Counted from the stretch's first letter, positions 41,204-50,741 are shown. The stretch is 64,000 bases of DNA from Seleniibacterium sp963677135 (GCA_963677135.2 CAXXLS010000011.1:42504-106503), one strand, 5' to 3'. Numbers and translations: made by a program. Notes: generated by a model not told the origin, from the sequence alone.

Positions 41204-42839
41204 ATGATTCATTTGACCGATATGACCAAGCAGCACGGTAGTCGCGTGTTGTTTAAAAATGCCAGCTTTCAGATTTTGCCCGGCAGCCGGACCGGACTGG
41301 TGGGGCCCAACGGCGCGGGAAAATCGACCATCTTTCGACTGATCACCGGCGAAGAAAGCCTTGACGGCGGCGAAATCTCCTGCGCCAAAAAGACCGTGAT
41401 CGGCTATTTCTCCCAGGATGTCGGGGAGATGGCCGGGCGCAGCGCTCTGGAGGAAGTCATTGCGGCATCCGAGACAACTGTGGCTCTGGGGGAGCAGATT
41501 CAGGCGATGGAAGCCCAGATGTGCGAACCCATGGATGATGATGCCATGGCCCGTTTGCTCGAACGCTATGGCGATGCCCAGCAGGAATTCGAACAGCGCG
41601 GCGGCTATGACCTGGAACCCCGGGCCCAGGCGGTGTTGACCGGTCTGGGGATCGGACCGGATGATTATCACCGGCCGGTTGAGAGTTTCAGCGGTGGCTG
41701 GAAGATGCGGATCGCCCTGGCCCGCATTCTGACCCCTCAACCCGGATGTGCTGCTCCTTGACGAGCCGACCAACCACCTTGACATCGAGTCGATCGTCTG
41801 GCTTGAAAACTGGCTGGCTGACGCGTTCCAGGGGGCGGTCCTGATGACCAGCCACGATCGCGATTTCATGAACCGTCTGGTCTCGCGGATCGTGGAAGTG
41901 GCCGGCGGGACGATCACCACCTACAGCGGCAACTATGATTTCTATCTGCGCGAGCGGGAGATTCGCCGCGAGCAGCTCGAGGCGAGCTACAGGCGCCAGC
42001 AGGAGATGCTCGCCAAAGAGGAGGAGTTTATCGCCCGCTTTGCCGCCCGGGCCTCCCATGCCGCCCAGGTTCAGTCGCGGGTGAAAAAGCTCGAAAAGAT
42101 CGAACGTATCGAGCTGCCCTCCGAGCAGAAGGTGATCCGGTTTGAGTTCACCGAACCGCCGCGCAGCGGTGATGACGTTATCGCCCTCGCCAACCTGGGC
42201 AAAACATGGATTTCGGAAGAGGGGGAAGAGAAACCGGTCTTCTCCGGAATTTCGGGGATGGTCAGGCGGGGCGACAAGATTGCCGTGGTCGGGGTCAACG
42301 GAGCGGGGAAGTCGACCTTCCTGAAGACCCTGTGCGGTCTGACCGAACCGACGGCCGGCACGGCGACCATCGGCGCCAACGTGTTTCCCGGTTATTTCAG
42401 CCAGCACTCCATGGACCTGCTCGATCCGCGCAAGACTGTTTTTGAAACGGTTCAGGATGCGCTGCCGCAACAGACCATTGGCGTGTTGAGAAATCTCTGC
42501 GCGGCCTTCCTGTTCCAGGGGGATGATGTCGACAAGCGGGTCGACAAGCTGTCCGGCGGGGAAAAGGCCCGGCTGATCCTTGCGACGCTGCTCGGGCGGC
42601 CGCTTAACCTGCTGGTGCTGGACGAACCGACCAACCACCTGGATATTCAGTCGCGGGAGGTGCTGCTGGAGGCTCTCCAGAAATTCACCGGAACCCTGCT
42701 GCTGGTCAGCCACGACCGGCATTTTCTGCGCAGTCTGGTGACCCGGGTTTTCGAGATCGATCATGGCCAGATGATCGCCTACGAAGGGGATTACGAATAC
42801 TATCTCCAGAAAAGCGGGCGTGAGCATGGGCTGGTCTGA
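41204..42839 (+). pseudogene. ABC-F family ATPase with a one-base frameshift
   Basis: Encodes an ABC-F protein (two ATPase domains, no membrane part; ribosome-associated family). The first frame (41204-41761) has Walker A GPNGAGKST and ends after FSGGWKMRIALARIL. The second frame (from 41748 to 42839) resumes at LLLDEPTNHLD and holds the linker, the second Walker A GVNGAGKST, KLSGGEKARL and LLVLDEPTNHLD. The break lies in ACCCCTC near 41732-41736: removing one C restores an expected LTLNPDVLLLDEPT joint between signature and Walker B. ATG 41204 follows AAAGGAG. It could be a real mutation, a sequencing error in a C run, or, less likely, programmed frameshifting. The terminator at 42935 ends the unit. 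Confidence 0.88.
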
Positions 42840-42934
42840 GGCTGATCGCGGGACGATTTGACAGGTCGGGAGCATCTATGAAAGAATCGGACTCTCACGT
42901 TGTGGTGGGACGCCAAATCAGACACAGCAATGAC

Positions 42935-42965
42935 GCTGACCGGAGAAATCCGGTCAGCTTTTTTT
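42935..42965 (+). terminator. Intrinsic terminator after the ABC-F gene
   Basis: Perfect nine-base stem (42935-42943 with 42950-42958), six-base loop, seven T. Confidence 0.9.
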
Positions 42966-42992
42966 ATGGCCGTTAACGGCAGGAGGAATGTC

Positions 42993-43406
42993 ATGGCAAA
43001 GGTCGTATTCTGGGAAAAACCGGGCTGCATCGGCAACGCCCGTCAGAAGGATATTCTGGAACAGTCAGGTCATCAGCTCGAGGTCAGGAACCTGCTGACC
43101 GAACCCTGGAGCGTGGCAACCCTGCGCCCTTTTTTCGAAGACAAGCCGGTCAGCGCGTGGTTCAACATGACCAATCCCGACATCAAGGCCGGGCGGGTTG
43201 TCCCGGCCGACCTTTCGGAAGTGGGGGCTCTGACCCTGATGCTGGAGGAACCCCTGCTGATTCGGCGCCCCCTCATGCAATCGGGAGATCGGCAAGTCTG
43301 CGGTTTCGAGGTCGACGAGGTCGCTCAGTGGCTGGGGCTGGCCACGGAAAGTGTCGGTGAGAGCGATCCCCAGGAGTGTCCGCATCCGGAGACGGACTGT
43401 GATTGA
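42993..43406 (+). CDS. ArsC/Spx-like nitrogenase-associated protein
   Basis: A 137-residue thioredoxin-fold protein of the ArsC family: VVFWEKPGCIGNARQKDILEQSGH at the N-terminus, where the motif has a single Cys rather than a CxxC pair, then the ArsC-like helix ADLSEVGALTLMLEEPLLIRRPLM. This is the subgroup annotated as nitrogenase-associated protein (NifO-like). The C-terminus carries extra Cys (CPHPETDCD). AGGAGG lies before ATG 42993. No nif genes are in the window, so the nitrogenase link rests on family naming only. Confidence 0.85.
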   Translation: MAKVVFWEKPGCIGNARQKDILEQSGHQLEVRNLLTEPWSVATLRPFFEDKPVSAWFNMTNPDIKAGRVVPADLSEVGALTLMLEEPLLIRRPLMQSGDRQVCGFEVDEVAQWLGLATESVGESDPQECPHPETDCD

Positions 43407-43484
43407 GCCCTTCCGGGGAATGATTCCCCATCCCCGCCGGTCAGGGCGAGGATGGGCCAGGCCACCCAAAGTCGGGGTGAGGGG

Positions 43485-44126
43485 TTATGCCCGGCTGGCG
43501 AGTGACGAGATGACATTGCTGCCGAGGAGGCCATCCCCGTTGCGATAACTCGCGATTCCGGCCATCATCTCCGGCCGGTTCTCTTCCAGGGCCGCAAGAG
43601 TTTCGTCCTGACTGAGGGTCCCGTCGCCGTCTTCATCGAACGCCGAAACCAGCTCTTCCGCCGTCAGATCCTGGCCGCTGGCGTGGTTGATCATATCGAC
43701 CAGGCTTTCCGCTTCTGCTGTACTGATGGATCCGTCACTGTCCTGGTCGGCAGCGTTGTCGATATCCGCCAGGTCCGCTGGCCCGCCTGATGCCGGCGGC
43801 GGTAGGGCTGGACCCTCCTCCATGAGGCTCAGGGTTTCTTCCTCACTAGGGACACCGTCTTGATCCGTATCGTAACTGCTGAATAGTTCCTCCGCGTCCA
43901 GGGGTGCTCCGGTCATTTCGGAAATCTGGTCGAGCATGGTTTCAAATTCGCTTTGATCCAGATCGCCGCTCTCGTCCAGGTCCACGCCGCTGAACATTGA
44001 CGGGGACGGTAGTTCGCTCGCTTGCATTGCCGTCGAACCGGTCTCCGCGCTGGTGGAGCTGCGGTCCCACATCTGTGAAATCGCCGGCGCGTAATAGCTG
44101 TCTGCTCCGATGCTGTTGAGTGTCAT
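43485..44126 (-). CDS. EF-hand calcium-binding protein
   Basis: An acidic 213-residue protein with four EF-hand loops in pairs: DLDESGDLDQSE, DTDQDGVPSEEE, DQDSDGSISTAE and DEDGDGTLSQDE. Each keeps Asp at loop positions 1, 3 and 5 and Gly at 6. There is no signal peptide, and the N-terminus (MTLNSIGADSYY) is Ser/Thr rich. AGGAG precedes ATG 44126; a much longer in-frame reading covers the EF-G gene and is not real. Likely binds calcium; its role is unknown. Confidence 0.85.
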   Translation of the reverse strand: MTLNSIGADSYYAPAISQMWDRSSTSAETGSTAMQASELPSPSMFSGVDLDESGDLDQSEFETMLDQISEMTGAPLDAEELFSSYDTDQDGVPSEEETLSLMEEGPALPPPASGGPADLADIDNAADQDSDGSISTAEAESLVDMINHASGQDLTAEELVSAFDEDGDGTLSQDETLAALEENRPEMMAGIASYRNGDGLLGSNVISSLASRA

Positions 44127-44284
44127 AGCTTTTCTCCTGATAGACATAAAGTGAATGCGACACTGGCGTCCCGATGCCATCTGTTGTCGGTTGACAGGGG
44201 ATCTTGTCGGCAGAAAAGCATCGCAACAATATAAGGACAGGGTAACGGCCGGTAACGAATTGTGCGGGAAGGTGACAAGCTGGT

Positions 44285-44322
44285 GCCGTCCTGCTGCGAA
44301 TGGTTTCGGCAGGCAGGACGGC
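44285..44322 (-). terminator. Strong hairpin after the EF-G-like gene, no T run
   Basis: Thirteen paired bases with one bulge (44285-44297 with 44309-44322), 26 bases past the EF-G-like stop codon. It lacks a T tract, so it may act in mRNA stability or Rho-dependent ending. Confidence 0.45.
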
Positions 44323-44347
44323 CGATAACGGGACTGCTGACGAGGCT

Positions 44348-46417
44348 CTATCGGCGCAGTCCGAAATTGCTGAGAATGTCCGGGGGAGCCTGCTCGAAAT
44401 GGGAGAATTCCATGGTGAAACTGCCCTGCCCTTTGGTGGCGCTGCGCAGCTCGGTCATGTACCCGAACATCTCCATAAGCGGCACGTTGGCACGGATGAT
44501 ATCCTGGCCCGGCCGCGATGTTATCCCTTCCACCTGGCCGCGCTTCTGGTTCAGGCTGCTCATGACCCGCCCGGTATAGTCGGATGGGGTAATCAGCTCG
44601 AGGGCCATCACCGGTTCGAGCAGGGTCGGTTTGGCTTTGCCCAGGGCCTTCATGATGGCGCGACTGATCGCGGCCGAAATGCCAAGGTCCGTGGTTTTGT
44701 TGCTGTCGTAGGGAGCTGCCGTCAGTTCGAGGCGGAGATCCGTCAGGGGGTATCCTGCCAGGGGCCCGGTCTGGCAGGCACTGCCGAGTTTGCTGGCGAT
44801 CAGCTCCGCCAGGGGGGGCGGCCAGGCGGCGAGGATCTCGTCCGGCAGGGTCAGAGTCAGCCCGGTCTTGCGTTCCGTTGGCGACAGCTTGATTTCGATA
44901 TCGCCGTAATGCTGTTTGCCGTCGATCTCGCGTTCGAAAATTTCCCGGCGGGTGACGGGAACCGTTATCGTCTCGCGGTAGACGACCTGCGGTCGCCCGG
45001 TATGGACGGCGACACCAAAATCGCTGAGCAGACGCTGAACGACGATTTCGAGATGCAGCTCGCCCATACCGGTGAGGATGGTCTGGCCGGTTTCGGGGTC
45101 CTCCTTGACCCGGAAGGTCGGATCTTCCCACTGCAGTTTCTCCAGGGCCAGCGGCAGCTTGTCGCGGTCGTCCACGGTTTTCGCTTCAACGGCCAGTGAC
45201 ACCACCGGTTCGGGATACTCGAGCCCCTTGAGTTGCAGCGGCGCCTCGCCGGAACTGATGGTATCCCCGGTCAGAACGGTCTTGAGCCCGGTGGCCGCGA
45301 CGATATCCCCCGCCCTGGCCAGGTCGATCCGTTCCCGTTTATGGGCGTGCATGCGGAACAGCCGCGCCACCTTTTCGCTATTCTCCGTCCGGCTGTTGAA
45401 AACGGTGTCCCCCGGTTTGAGCGTCCCCGCATAGAGTCGCAGGTAGGTCAGTTTGCGCCCCTCATCGGAGATCACCTTGAACGCCAGGGCGCATAACGGA
45501 CCGGCGGGATCAGGCGTCACCTCTAGAGGACTCTGGTCGGTCATACGCAGTGCCGCTGCGGGAGGGACGTCCAGGGGGGAGGGGAGCAGGGCGCAGATCA
45601 TGTCGAGCAGGGGTTGAACCCCCTTGTTGCGCAGGGCCGACCCCAGCAGGACGGGGTGGAGCCGACAGGCGAGGACGCCCCGGCGCAGGGCCGCCAGAAT
45701 GCGCTCGGCTGCGATCGGTCGGCCCTCCAGAAAGTCGCTCAGAATCTCGTCATCGAAGTCGGCCGCAGCTTCGATCAGCTGTTCCCGCTGAACGGCCACC
45801 GTCTGCTGATACTCTTCGGGCACCGCCACGGTCCGCAGGGTTTTCCCATGGTCTTCGTCAGCGAAGAGGAGCGCCTGCTCACCGAGCAGATCGAGGATCC
45901 CGGTAAAATTCTCCTCCGTCCCCATGGGCAGCTGGAGCAGGACCGGCCGCGCATCCAGTTTGTCCTGGATCGCGGTGAGGACCGCCTCGTGGTCGGCTCC
46001 GATACGATCCATTTTGTTGATCAGGCAGATCCGGGGAACCTGGTAGCGCTCGGCCTGACGCCAGACCGATTCACTCTGCGGCTGAACCCCTTCAACGGCA
46101 CTGAAGATGGCGACCGCTCCGTCGAGGGCACGCAGGGAGCGTTCGACCTCGATGGTGAAATCGATATGCCCGGGGGTGTCGATGAGGTTGAAGAAATAGT
46201 CCTTCCAGCGGCAGGTGGTGGCGGATGCGGTGATCGTGATGCCGCGCTGTTGCTCCTGCTCCATCCAGTCCATGACCGCCATTCCGTCATGAACTTCGCC
46301 CATCTTGTGAATTTCGCCGGTATAAAACAAAATCCGCTCGGAAACCGTGGTCTTGCCGGCGTCAATATGGGAGATGATTCCGAAATTTCTGATCTTCCTG
46401 AGCTCTGGCGTTGTCAT
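44348..46417 (-). CDS. fusA2: EF-G-like translational GTPase
   Basis: A 689-residue elongation-factor-G family protein. The GTPase motifs are intact: SHIDAGKTT (G1), RGITI (G2), DTPGH (G3), NKMD (G4). Domains II-V follow, including the EF-G domain IV/V region (GYPLTDLRLEL ... VMALELITPSDYTGRVMSSLNQKRG). It is in an operon with an unknown protein and an MBL hydrolase rather than in the str ribosomal operon, which suggests a second, paralogous EF-G rather than the main FusA. AGGGG precedes the ATG. Confidence 0.88.
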   Translation of the reverse strand: MTTPELRKIRNFGIISHIDAGKTTVSERILFYTGEIHKMGEVHDGMAVMDWMEQEQQRGITITASATTCRWKDYFFNLIDTPGHIDFTIEVERSLRALDGAVAIFSAVEGVQPQSESVWRQAERYQVPRICLINKMDRIGADHEAVLTAIQDKLDARPVLLQLPMGTEENFTGILDLLGEQALLFADEDHGKTLRTVAVPEEYQQTVAVQREQLIEAAADFDDEILSDFLEGRPIAAERILAALRRGVLACRLHPVLLGSALRNKGVQPLLDMICALLPSPLDVPPAAALRMTDQSPLEVTPDPAGPLCALAFKVISDEGRKLTYLRLYAGTLKPGDTVFNSRTENSEKVARLFRMHAHKRERIDLARAGDIVAATGLKTVLTGDTISSGEAPLQLKGLEYPEPVVSLAVEAKTVDDRDKLPLALEKLQWEDPTFRVKEDPETGQTILTGMGELHLEIVVQRLLSDFGVAVHTGRPQVVYRETITVPVTRREIFEREIDGKQHYGDIEIKLSPTERKTGLTLTLPDEILAAWPPPLAELIASKLGSACQTGPLAGYPLTDLRLELTAAPYDSNKTTDLGISAAISRAIMKALGKAKPTLLEPVMALELITPSDYTGRVMSSLNQKRGQVEGITSRPGQDIIRANVPLMEMFGYMTELRSATKGQGSFTMEFSHFEQAPPDILSNFGLRR

Positions 46418-46435
46418 AATGGCCCCTGCTGGTGA

Positions 46436-48241
46436 TCATTGTCCTGATCTGAGTTGCTGTAGGCACTCCTGGTCAAGACCATTGAGGGTGATGTACTCAT
46501 GTTCCAGCTCTTCGACGTGAAAAATGTCCAGTCCGCTGTTGGCGAGAAAATCGTTTCTCAGTTCATGGTCGCCGGTTTTGATAATGTCAGGCAGAAGGTT
46601 GCGCAGGTAGAAAATCTCTTTTTTGATGTCGTAGATGACATCCTGAAAAAGAGCGGGATCGACCCGCCTCTGGACCGTGCCCCGTTCAAGCAGTTCCCGG
46701 TTCAGTTCCTGGTAAATGATGTCGACCTCTTCCTTGCTGTCGTAACGGTAATAGCGATTGCGAATCCTGTCCCTGGTTCCGGAGTAAAGGGTCCGGTAAA
46801 GGGCCTCTTTCTGTTCGATCCTCTTGAGGTCCGCGTTGAGCTGGACAACGGTACGGCGGCCGGCGGCAACTTCTTCCAGGCCCTTTTCCAGGGCCGCTAG
46901 CTTGTCACGACCGAAACGTCCCAGATAGGGGCTGCTCGCGAGAGGGGCGAAGAAAAGTCCGTGAAAAAGGTCGTTTTCGAGCATGTTGAATGCCGCCCGG
47001 TTTTCAAGCAGGTTGTCCAGCCAGGCCACGGAGGAGTGAAAGTGTTCCATGAAGGCCAGTCTGCTGATGTTGGTCGAGGTTGAATCGTAACGGTCGAAAT
47101 ATGCGATGATGCGGGAGAATTCCTCAAGCAGAGGCAGCAGCTTGCCGTTTCTGCCCTGCTCGTCGAGCAGTTTTCCGGTCTCCAGCAGCAGCTGCTCAAA
47201 GGCGTTGTCATGGTTGTGCCTGGCTTTCTGCTTGGCGTGGAGCAGTTGGATCAGGTCTTTGTCGGCCAGCTCCTTTCCCTGTTTGAGATCCTCAAGGATG
47301 TCGCGGGTAATGGCGATATACTCGGGCTCCTTGGTGATCCGGCCGATGTGGGGCTGAAGTTTGTTGTCAAGGACCGTCAGCAGGTCCGTGGGAATTTCGT
47401 TGCGCAAAGCCAGGGTCTTGAGCCGGGTCAGGCGGGCGTAGTTCTGGCGGTCGATCTCCCCTTTCCGATAACAGTCGATGAGCACCTGGCGGTATTCTTC
47501 GATAATGCGGTAATTGTCCCGGTGGCGATAGATGACGTCGATGCTGATGCGCTCCTGCTGGTGATGGTCGAGACCAAGGTTCTCCGCCAGCTCGTCCAGC
47601 ATGGCCTGGTGACGGGCGTTGATCTGCCTGTCCTGGTAATACGCCTTCTGGAATTCTTTTTGAAAATGCCGCGCCCTGGTATTGGTGAGGCGGATCAGAA
47701 AGATGGCACAATGCGCAGGCAGCAGACTCCTGAGCTTTTCCGCGAGCCGAAAATCATCCCGCAGGTTGAGCCCGGGTATATGTTTCAGGGTTTTGCCCAG
47801 ATACCTGATAACCTGGTGCTGGTGCTCTGTGTCGCTTTTCCTCTGCAGGCCGTCAATGAAGAAGAAGAAGTTGTGGATGGCATGCCCCTGGCGAAAGATC
47901 TCCTCGTAGCTCTGCACCAGACGTGCCCGGTCGCTGATCTCCAGGTTGCCGTCGCTGTCATAACCGGTTCCCAGCAGAATCAGGCGGTTATGCACGCCAC
48001 TTCTGACCAGGTCCGAAACGGGCATGTCAACCCCGAACATGTATTCGCAAAAAGAACCACCCGTGCCGGTTTGGGTCAGCTCTTCTGAGGTCAGCAGCAG
48101 TTCGCTGCCGGAGGCGAACAGGCGCAGACTGTCTTCTGCCAGTTCGAAAAAATGCTGATGGGCAGAGTTGCAGCCGGCCGCCGTGGCAAAATATTCGACG
48201 GTCTCGTTGATTTTGCCGTGTAACCTCAGTTCGGGATTCAT
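46436..48241 (-). CDS. Uncharacterised 601-residue helical protein
   Basis: I do not recognise this family. The 601 residues look largely alpha-helical and highly charged, with no signal peptide or membrane segment, and many His, Arg and Tyr. Helical heptad-like stretches include DRQINARHQAMLDELAENLG and RDRIRNRYYRYDSKEE. Cysteines are few, with no metal motif. The ATG overlaps the stop of the MBL hydrolase gene (ATGA) and the stop is 18 bases before the EF-G-like gene, so three genes are co-expressed. The context hints at a role with a translation GTPase or RNA, which is inference only. Confidence 0.8.
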   Translation of the reverse strand: MNPELRLHGKINETVEYFATAAGCNSAHQHFFELAEDSLRLFASGSELLLTSEELTQTGTGGSFCEYMFGVDMPVSDLVRSGVHNRLILLGTGYDSDGNLEISDRARLVQSYEEIFRQGHAIHNFFFFIDGLQRKSDTEHQHQVIRYLGKTLKHIPGLNLRDDFRLAEKLRSLLPAHCAIFLIRLTNTRARHFQKEFQKAYYQDRQINARHQAMLDELAENLGLDHHQQERISIDVIYRHRDNYRIIEEYRQVLIDCYRKGEIDRQNYARLTRLKTLALRNEIPTDLLTVLDNKLQPHIGRITKEPEYIAITRDILEDLKQGKELADKDLIQLLHAKQKARHNHDNAFEQLLLETGKLLDEQGRNGKLLPLLEEFSRIIAYFDRYDSTSTNISRLAFMEHFHSSVAWLDNLLENRAAFNMLENDLFHGLFFAPLASSPYLGRFGRDKLAALEKGLEEVAAGRRTVVQLNADLKRIEQKEALYRTLYSGTRDRIRNRYYRYDSKEEVDIIYQELNRELLERGTVQRRVDPALFQDVIYDIKKEIFYLRNLLPDIIKTGDHELRNDFLANSGLDIFHVEELEHEYITLNGLDQECLQQLRSGQ

Positions 48242-49047
48242 AGCTCGGCAGGCTCCCTTCGGGAGCAGGTGACGGAAAAACTGATCTGCTGACCATCAAA
48301 AGCCAGGCCGATCCCGTCGGGAAGCTCGGCGGCGACGGGCAGATGGTCGATGTCGTGGCTCAGGTGGGTCAGCAAGGTGCGTTTCGCTCCGATTTTCTGG
48401 GCTACGGCCACGGCCTGGGGAATATTGAAATGGGTCTGATGCGGTTTGAAGCGCAAGGCGTCAAGGATGAGCAGATCAAGACCGTGCAGCAGTTCCAGGG
48501 AGGCTTGGGGAATGGCGTTGCAGTCCGTCAGGTAGGCGACGGGACCGCACCGGTAGCCCGTGCTGGTGCCGCAGCCGTGCCGCAGGGGCACCGGAATCAT
48601 TTCCAGTCCGCCGATGACGACGATCGCATGGTCGATCGGATGCAGTGCCAGTTTCGGCACGTAGCTGGTCTGCGCTTCCAGATCAAAAATGTAGCGGAAG
48701 GTGCGCTTGATACGACTCAGAGTGTCGGTCGATCCATACAGGGGGATCGGCTCTTGAGAGGAGAGATTGAAGGCCCGCAGGTCGTCAATGCCGTGAAGGT
48801 GGTCGGCGTGGCTGTGGGTATAAAAGACGGCATCAATGTGGCGGATATCCTCACGCAGCGCCTGCTGTCTGAGATCGGTTGAGGTATCGATGAGAATATT
48901 GTATTTTCCGCAGCTGAGCAGCAGGCTGCAGCGCGTGCGATGATTGTAGGGATGGGGCGACAGGCAAACCGGACATCGACAGCCGATGACCGGGATGCCG
49001 GTGCTGGTTCCCGTGCCGAGGATTGTAATTTTAAGCGTCTGCTGCAT
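48238..49047 (-). CDS. MBL-fold hydrolase (PhnP-like)
   Basis: A metallo-beta-lactamase fold protein of ~269 residues. Metal ligands are visible in YTHSHADHLHGIDDLR (HxHxDH), a mid His (PVPLRHGCGTSTGYR), Asp in LLILDAL and a late His pair THLSHDID. It begins ITILGTGTSTGIPVIGCRCPVCLS, with the Cys pair after GxPVIGC characteristic of the PhnP/RNase Z-like branch that hydrolyses phosphodiesters. Start ATG 49047 by alignment; its ribosome site is poor. First gene of the operon with the 601-residue protein and the EF-G-like GTPase. Confidence 0.87.
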   Translation of the reverse strand: MQQTLKITILGTGTSTGIPVIGCRCPVCLSPHPYNHRTRCSLLLSCGKYNILIDTSTDLRQQALREDIRHIDAVFYTHSHADHLHGIDDLRAFNLSSQEPIPLYGSTDTLSRIKRTFRYIFDLEAQTSYVPKLALHPIDHAIVVIGGLEMIPVPLRHGCGTSTGYRCGPVAYLTDCNAIPQASLELLHGLDLLILDALRFKPHQTHFNIPQAVAVAQKIGAKRTLLTHLSHDIDHLPVAAELPDGIGLAFDGQQISFSVTCSRREPAEL

Positions 49048-49190
49048 GGTCAGGCCGTTGCTGGGGGAAATACCGGTAACTTCCGGTAATCTAGCATTTT
49101 GAATTGGCAACAGACAATAGCTGATTGGCGGTCGGGGGCCATTGTTTTCCCGCGATGATAGTGATAATCTTGGCCCAGACGAGGAATGTT

Positions 49191-49349
49191 ATGAAAGAAA
49201 CCGGCTCCCAGGATATCAATAAATTGTGTCTGCGCTGTGTCAGGCACTGCAAGCAGGCCGCCAGTATGGTCATGCTCGAGTGCCCCCGCTTTCAGCCCCG
49301 CCCTTTCAAGTCGGACAGCCACAAGTTTGAGCAGTTGGATCTGTTTTAA
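49191..49349 (+). CDS. Small Cys-rich protein, 52 residues
   Basis: A short gene with GAGGAA before ATG 49191. The product has four Cys (LCLRCVRHCKQ ... LECPRF), a spacing that could bind zinc or an Fe-S centre. No signal peptide. It sits alone between the divergent MBL operon and convergent metX. I do not recognise the family; the compact Cys pattern and ribosome site argue that it is real. Confidence 0.6.
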   Translation: MKETGSQDINKLCLRCVRHCKQAASMVMLECPRFQPRPFKSDSHKFEQLDLF

Positions 49350-49397
49350 AGGGGCTGCGCGCAGCGGGGTGTGCCCCGGTCCGGCTGTTTTTTCGCC

Positions 49398-50519
49398 TCA
49401 GGAAAGACCCGCCTGATTGTCCAGAAACGCTTTCAGATAAGGAATGAACTTTTCCGGCTCGACCAGGAAGGAATCGTGCCCGTAATCGGAATCGATGAGG
49501 TGGTACTCGACCGGTTTGTTCTGCCGCTCAAGTTCGTTGACCAGTTCTTCGGTCTGGGTCGGCGGATACAGCCAGTCGGAGGTAAACGCGAACCACAGGG
49601 AAGGGCAGCTTATTCTTTCCAGGGCTTCACTCAGGGAATCGAAATCCCAGGTCACGTCATACAGATCGAGGGCCTTGGCCAGATACAGGAAAGAGTTGGT
49701 ATCGAAGCGATCGATAAAATTGCGCCCGTTGTAGTCGAGGTAGCGCTCCACCTCGAACTGTCCGAAAAAGTCGAACATCCCGTCACGAACCGAGAAGCGG
49801 CGGTTGAATTTGAACTGCATCGACGTTTCCGAAAGAAACGAAATATGGCCGACGGCGCGGGCCAGGGCCAGCCCGTCGGCAGGCGGATGCTCGGGCTGGT
49901 AATTCCCTTTTTTCCAGAGCGGATCGTTAAAAATCGCCTGGCGGGCCAGGGCGTTAAGGGCGATGGCCATCGGGGAGGTTTTCCCGGTCCCGGCAATGGG
50001 AATGATGGCCCGCACCATGTCCGGGTAATGGATTCCCCATTCGATCGCCTGCATGGCGCCCATGGAACCACCGACTACGGCCAGCAGTGATTTGATGCCG
50101 AGATGCTCGATGAGCAGCTTCTGGGCCCGGACCATGTCCCGGACCATGATGACCGGAAAGGTCAGCCGGTAGGGGCGGCCGGTGCGCGGATTGATACTGG
50201 TCGGGCCGGTTGAGCCCTTGCACGAGCCGATGGTATTGCTGCAGATAACAAAATAGCGGTCGGTATCGAGGACCTTGCCCGGTCCGATCATATTGTCCCA
50301 CCAGCCCGGCTTGCGCTCATCTTCGCCATGAAAACCGGCGGCGTGAGCGTCACCGGTCCAGGCGTGAGTGGCCAGAATGGCGTTCGATTTGCTGTCATTG
50401 AGGGAGCCGTAGGTTTCGTAGGCCAGAGTGATAGGCCCCAATAACCGGCCGCTTTCGAGCTGCAGTTCGGTATCGAAGGTGACGTATTCAGTTTTGACCA
50501 GACCGACGCTCTGTTCCAA
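49398..50519 (-). CDS. metX: Homoserine O-acetyltransferase
   Basis: First step of methionine synthesis by the acetyl route, ~373 residues. It is an alpha/beta hydrolase fold: LAYETYGSLN, HAWTGDAHAAG, the nucleophile elbow GGSMGAMQA (Ser) and the late catalytic His in DSDYGHDSFLVE. Start chosen at TTG 50519 with GAGGA six bases upstream, giving MEQSVGLVKTEYVTF; an ATG at 50537 has no site. The SAM-I riboswitch directly upstream fits control by methionine supply. Confidence 0.93.
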   Translation of the reverse strand: MEQSVGLVKTEYVTFDTELQLESGRLLGPITLAYETYGSLNDSKSNAILATHAWTGDAHAAGFHGEDERKPGWWDNMIGPGKVLDTDRYFVICSNTIGSCKGSTGPTSINPRTGRPYRLTFPVIMVRDMVRAQKLLIEHLGIKSLLAVVGGSMGAMQAIEWGIHYPDMVRAIIPIAGTGKTSPMAIALNALARQAIFNDPLWKKGNYQPEHPPADGLALARAVGHISFLSETSMQFKFNRRFSVRDGMFDFFGQFEVERYLDYNGRNFIDRFDTNSFLYLAKALDLYDVTWDFDSLSEALERISCPSLWFAFTSDWLYPPTQTEELVNELERQNKPVEYHLIDSDYGHDSFLVEPEKFIPYLKAFLDNQAGLS

Positions 50520-50545
50520 GTGACATCCTCGAAGCATTGACAGCA

Positions 50546-50741
50546 AAATAAGAAAGGCCCCACCCGAATAGAGAGGAGCCGTTGAGATGAAAAAGCTGAA
50601 TGTCTCGCAGACGCCGTCCCCATCTGTCCCCGGGCCACACGGGCCGGCAGGGCAGGAATTGGCACCAGCCGGTCCATTGCACATGGACCCCGGTTGCCGT
50701 GGCTTCAACGGGCCTTTCCCTCCACCACTCTTGATAAAGAC
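50546..50741 (-). promoter_or_regulatory. SAM-I (S-box) riboswitch with terminator
   Basis: The leader of metX carries the S-box core in order: P1 strand with TATCAAGAGTGGTGGAGGGA, then GGCCC, TGAAGCC and GGCAACC, and later GGTGCCAATTCC. P1 closes with GATGGGGAC (plus 50616-50624), complementary to GTCTTTATC (from 50741 leftwards). Downstream an intrinsic terminator (arms 50556-50561 and 50575-50580, with a T-rich run) precedes the metX start. With SAM bound, transcription should end before metX. Confidence 0.92.

Noticed and set aside
42857..42934. Another small-RNA promoter (TTGACA at 42857) before the ABC-F terminator
   Set aside because: No -10 box at a workable distance; the terminator is explained by the ABC-F gene.
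43485..45131. 548-codon reading of the EF-hand gene
   Set aside because: The upstream part is another frame of the EF-G-like gene; the real start has AGGAG at 44126.
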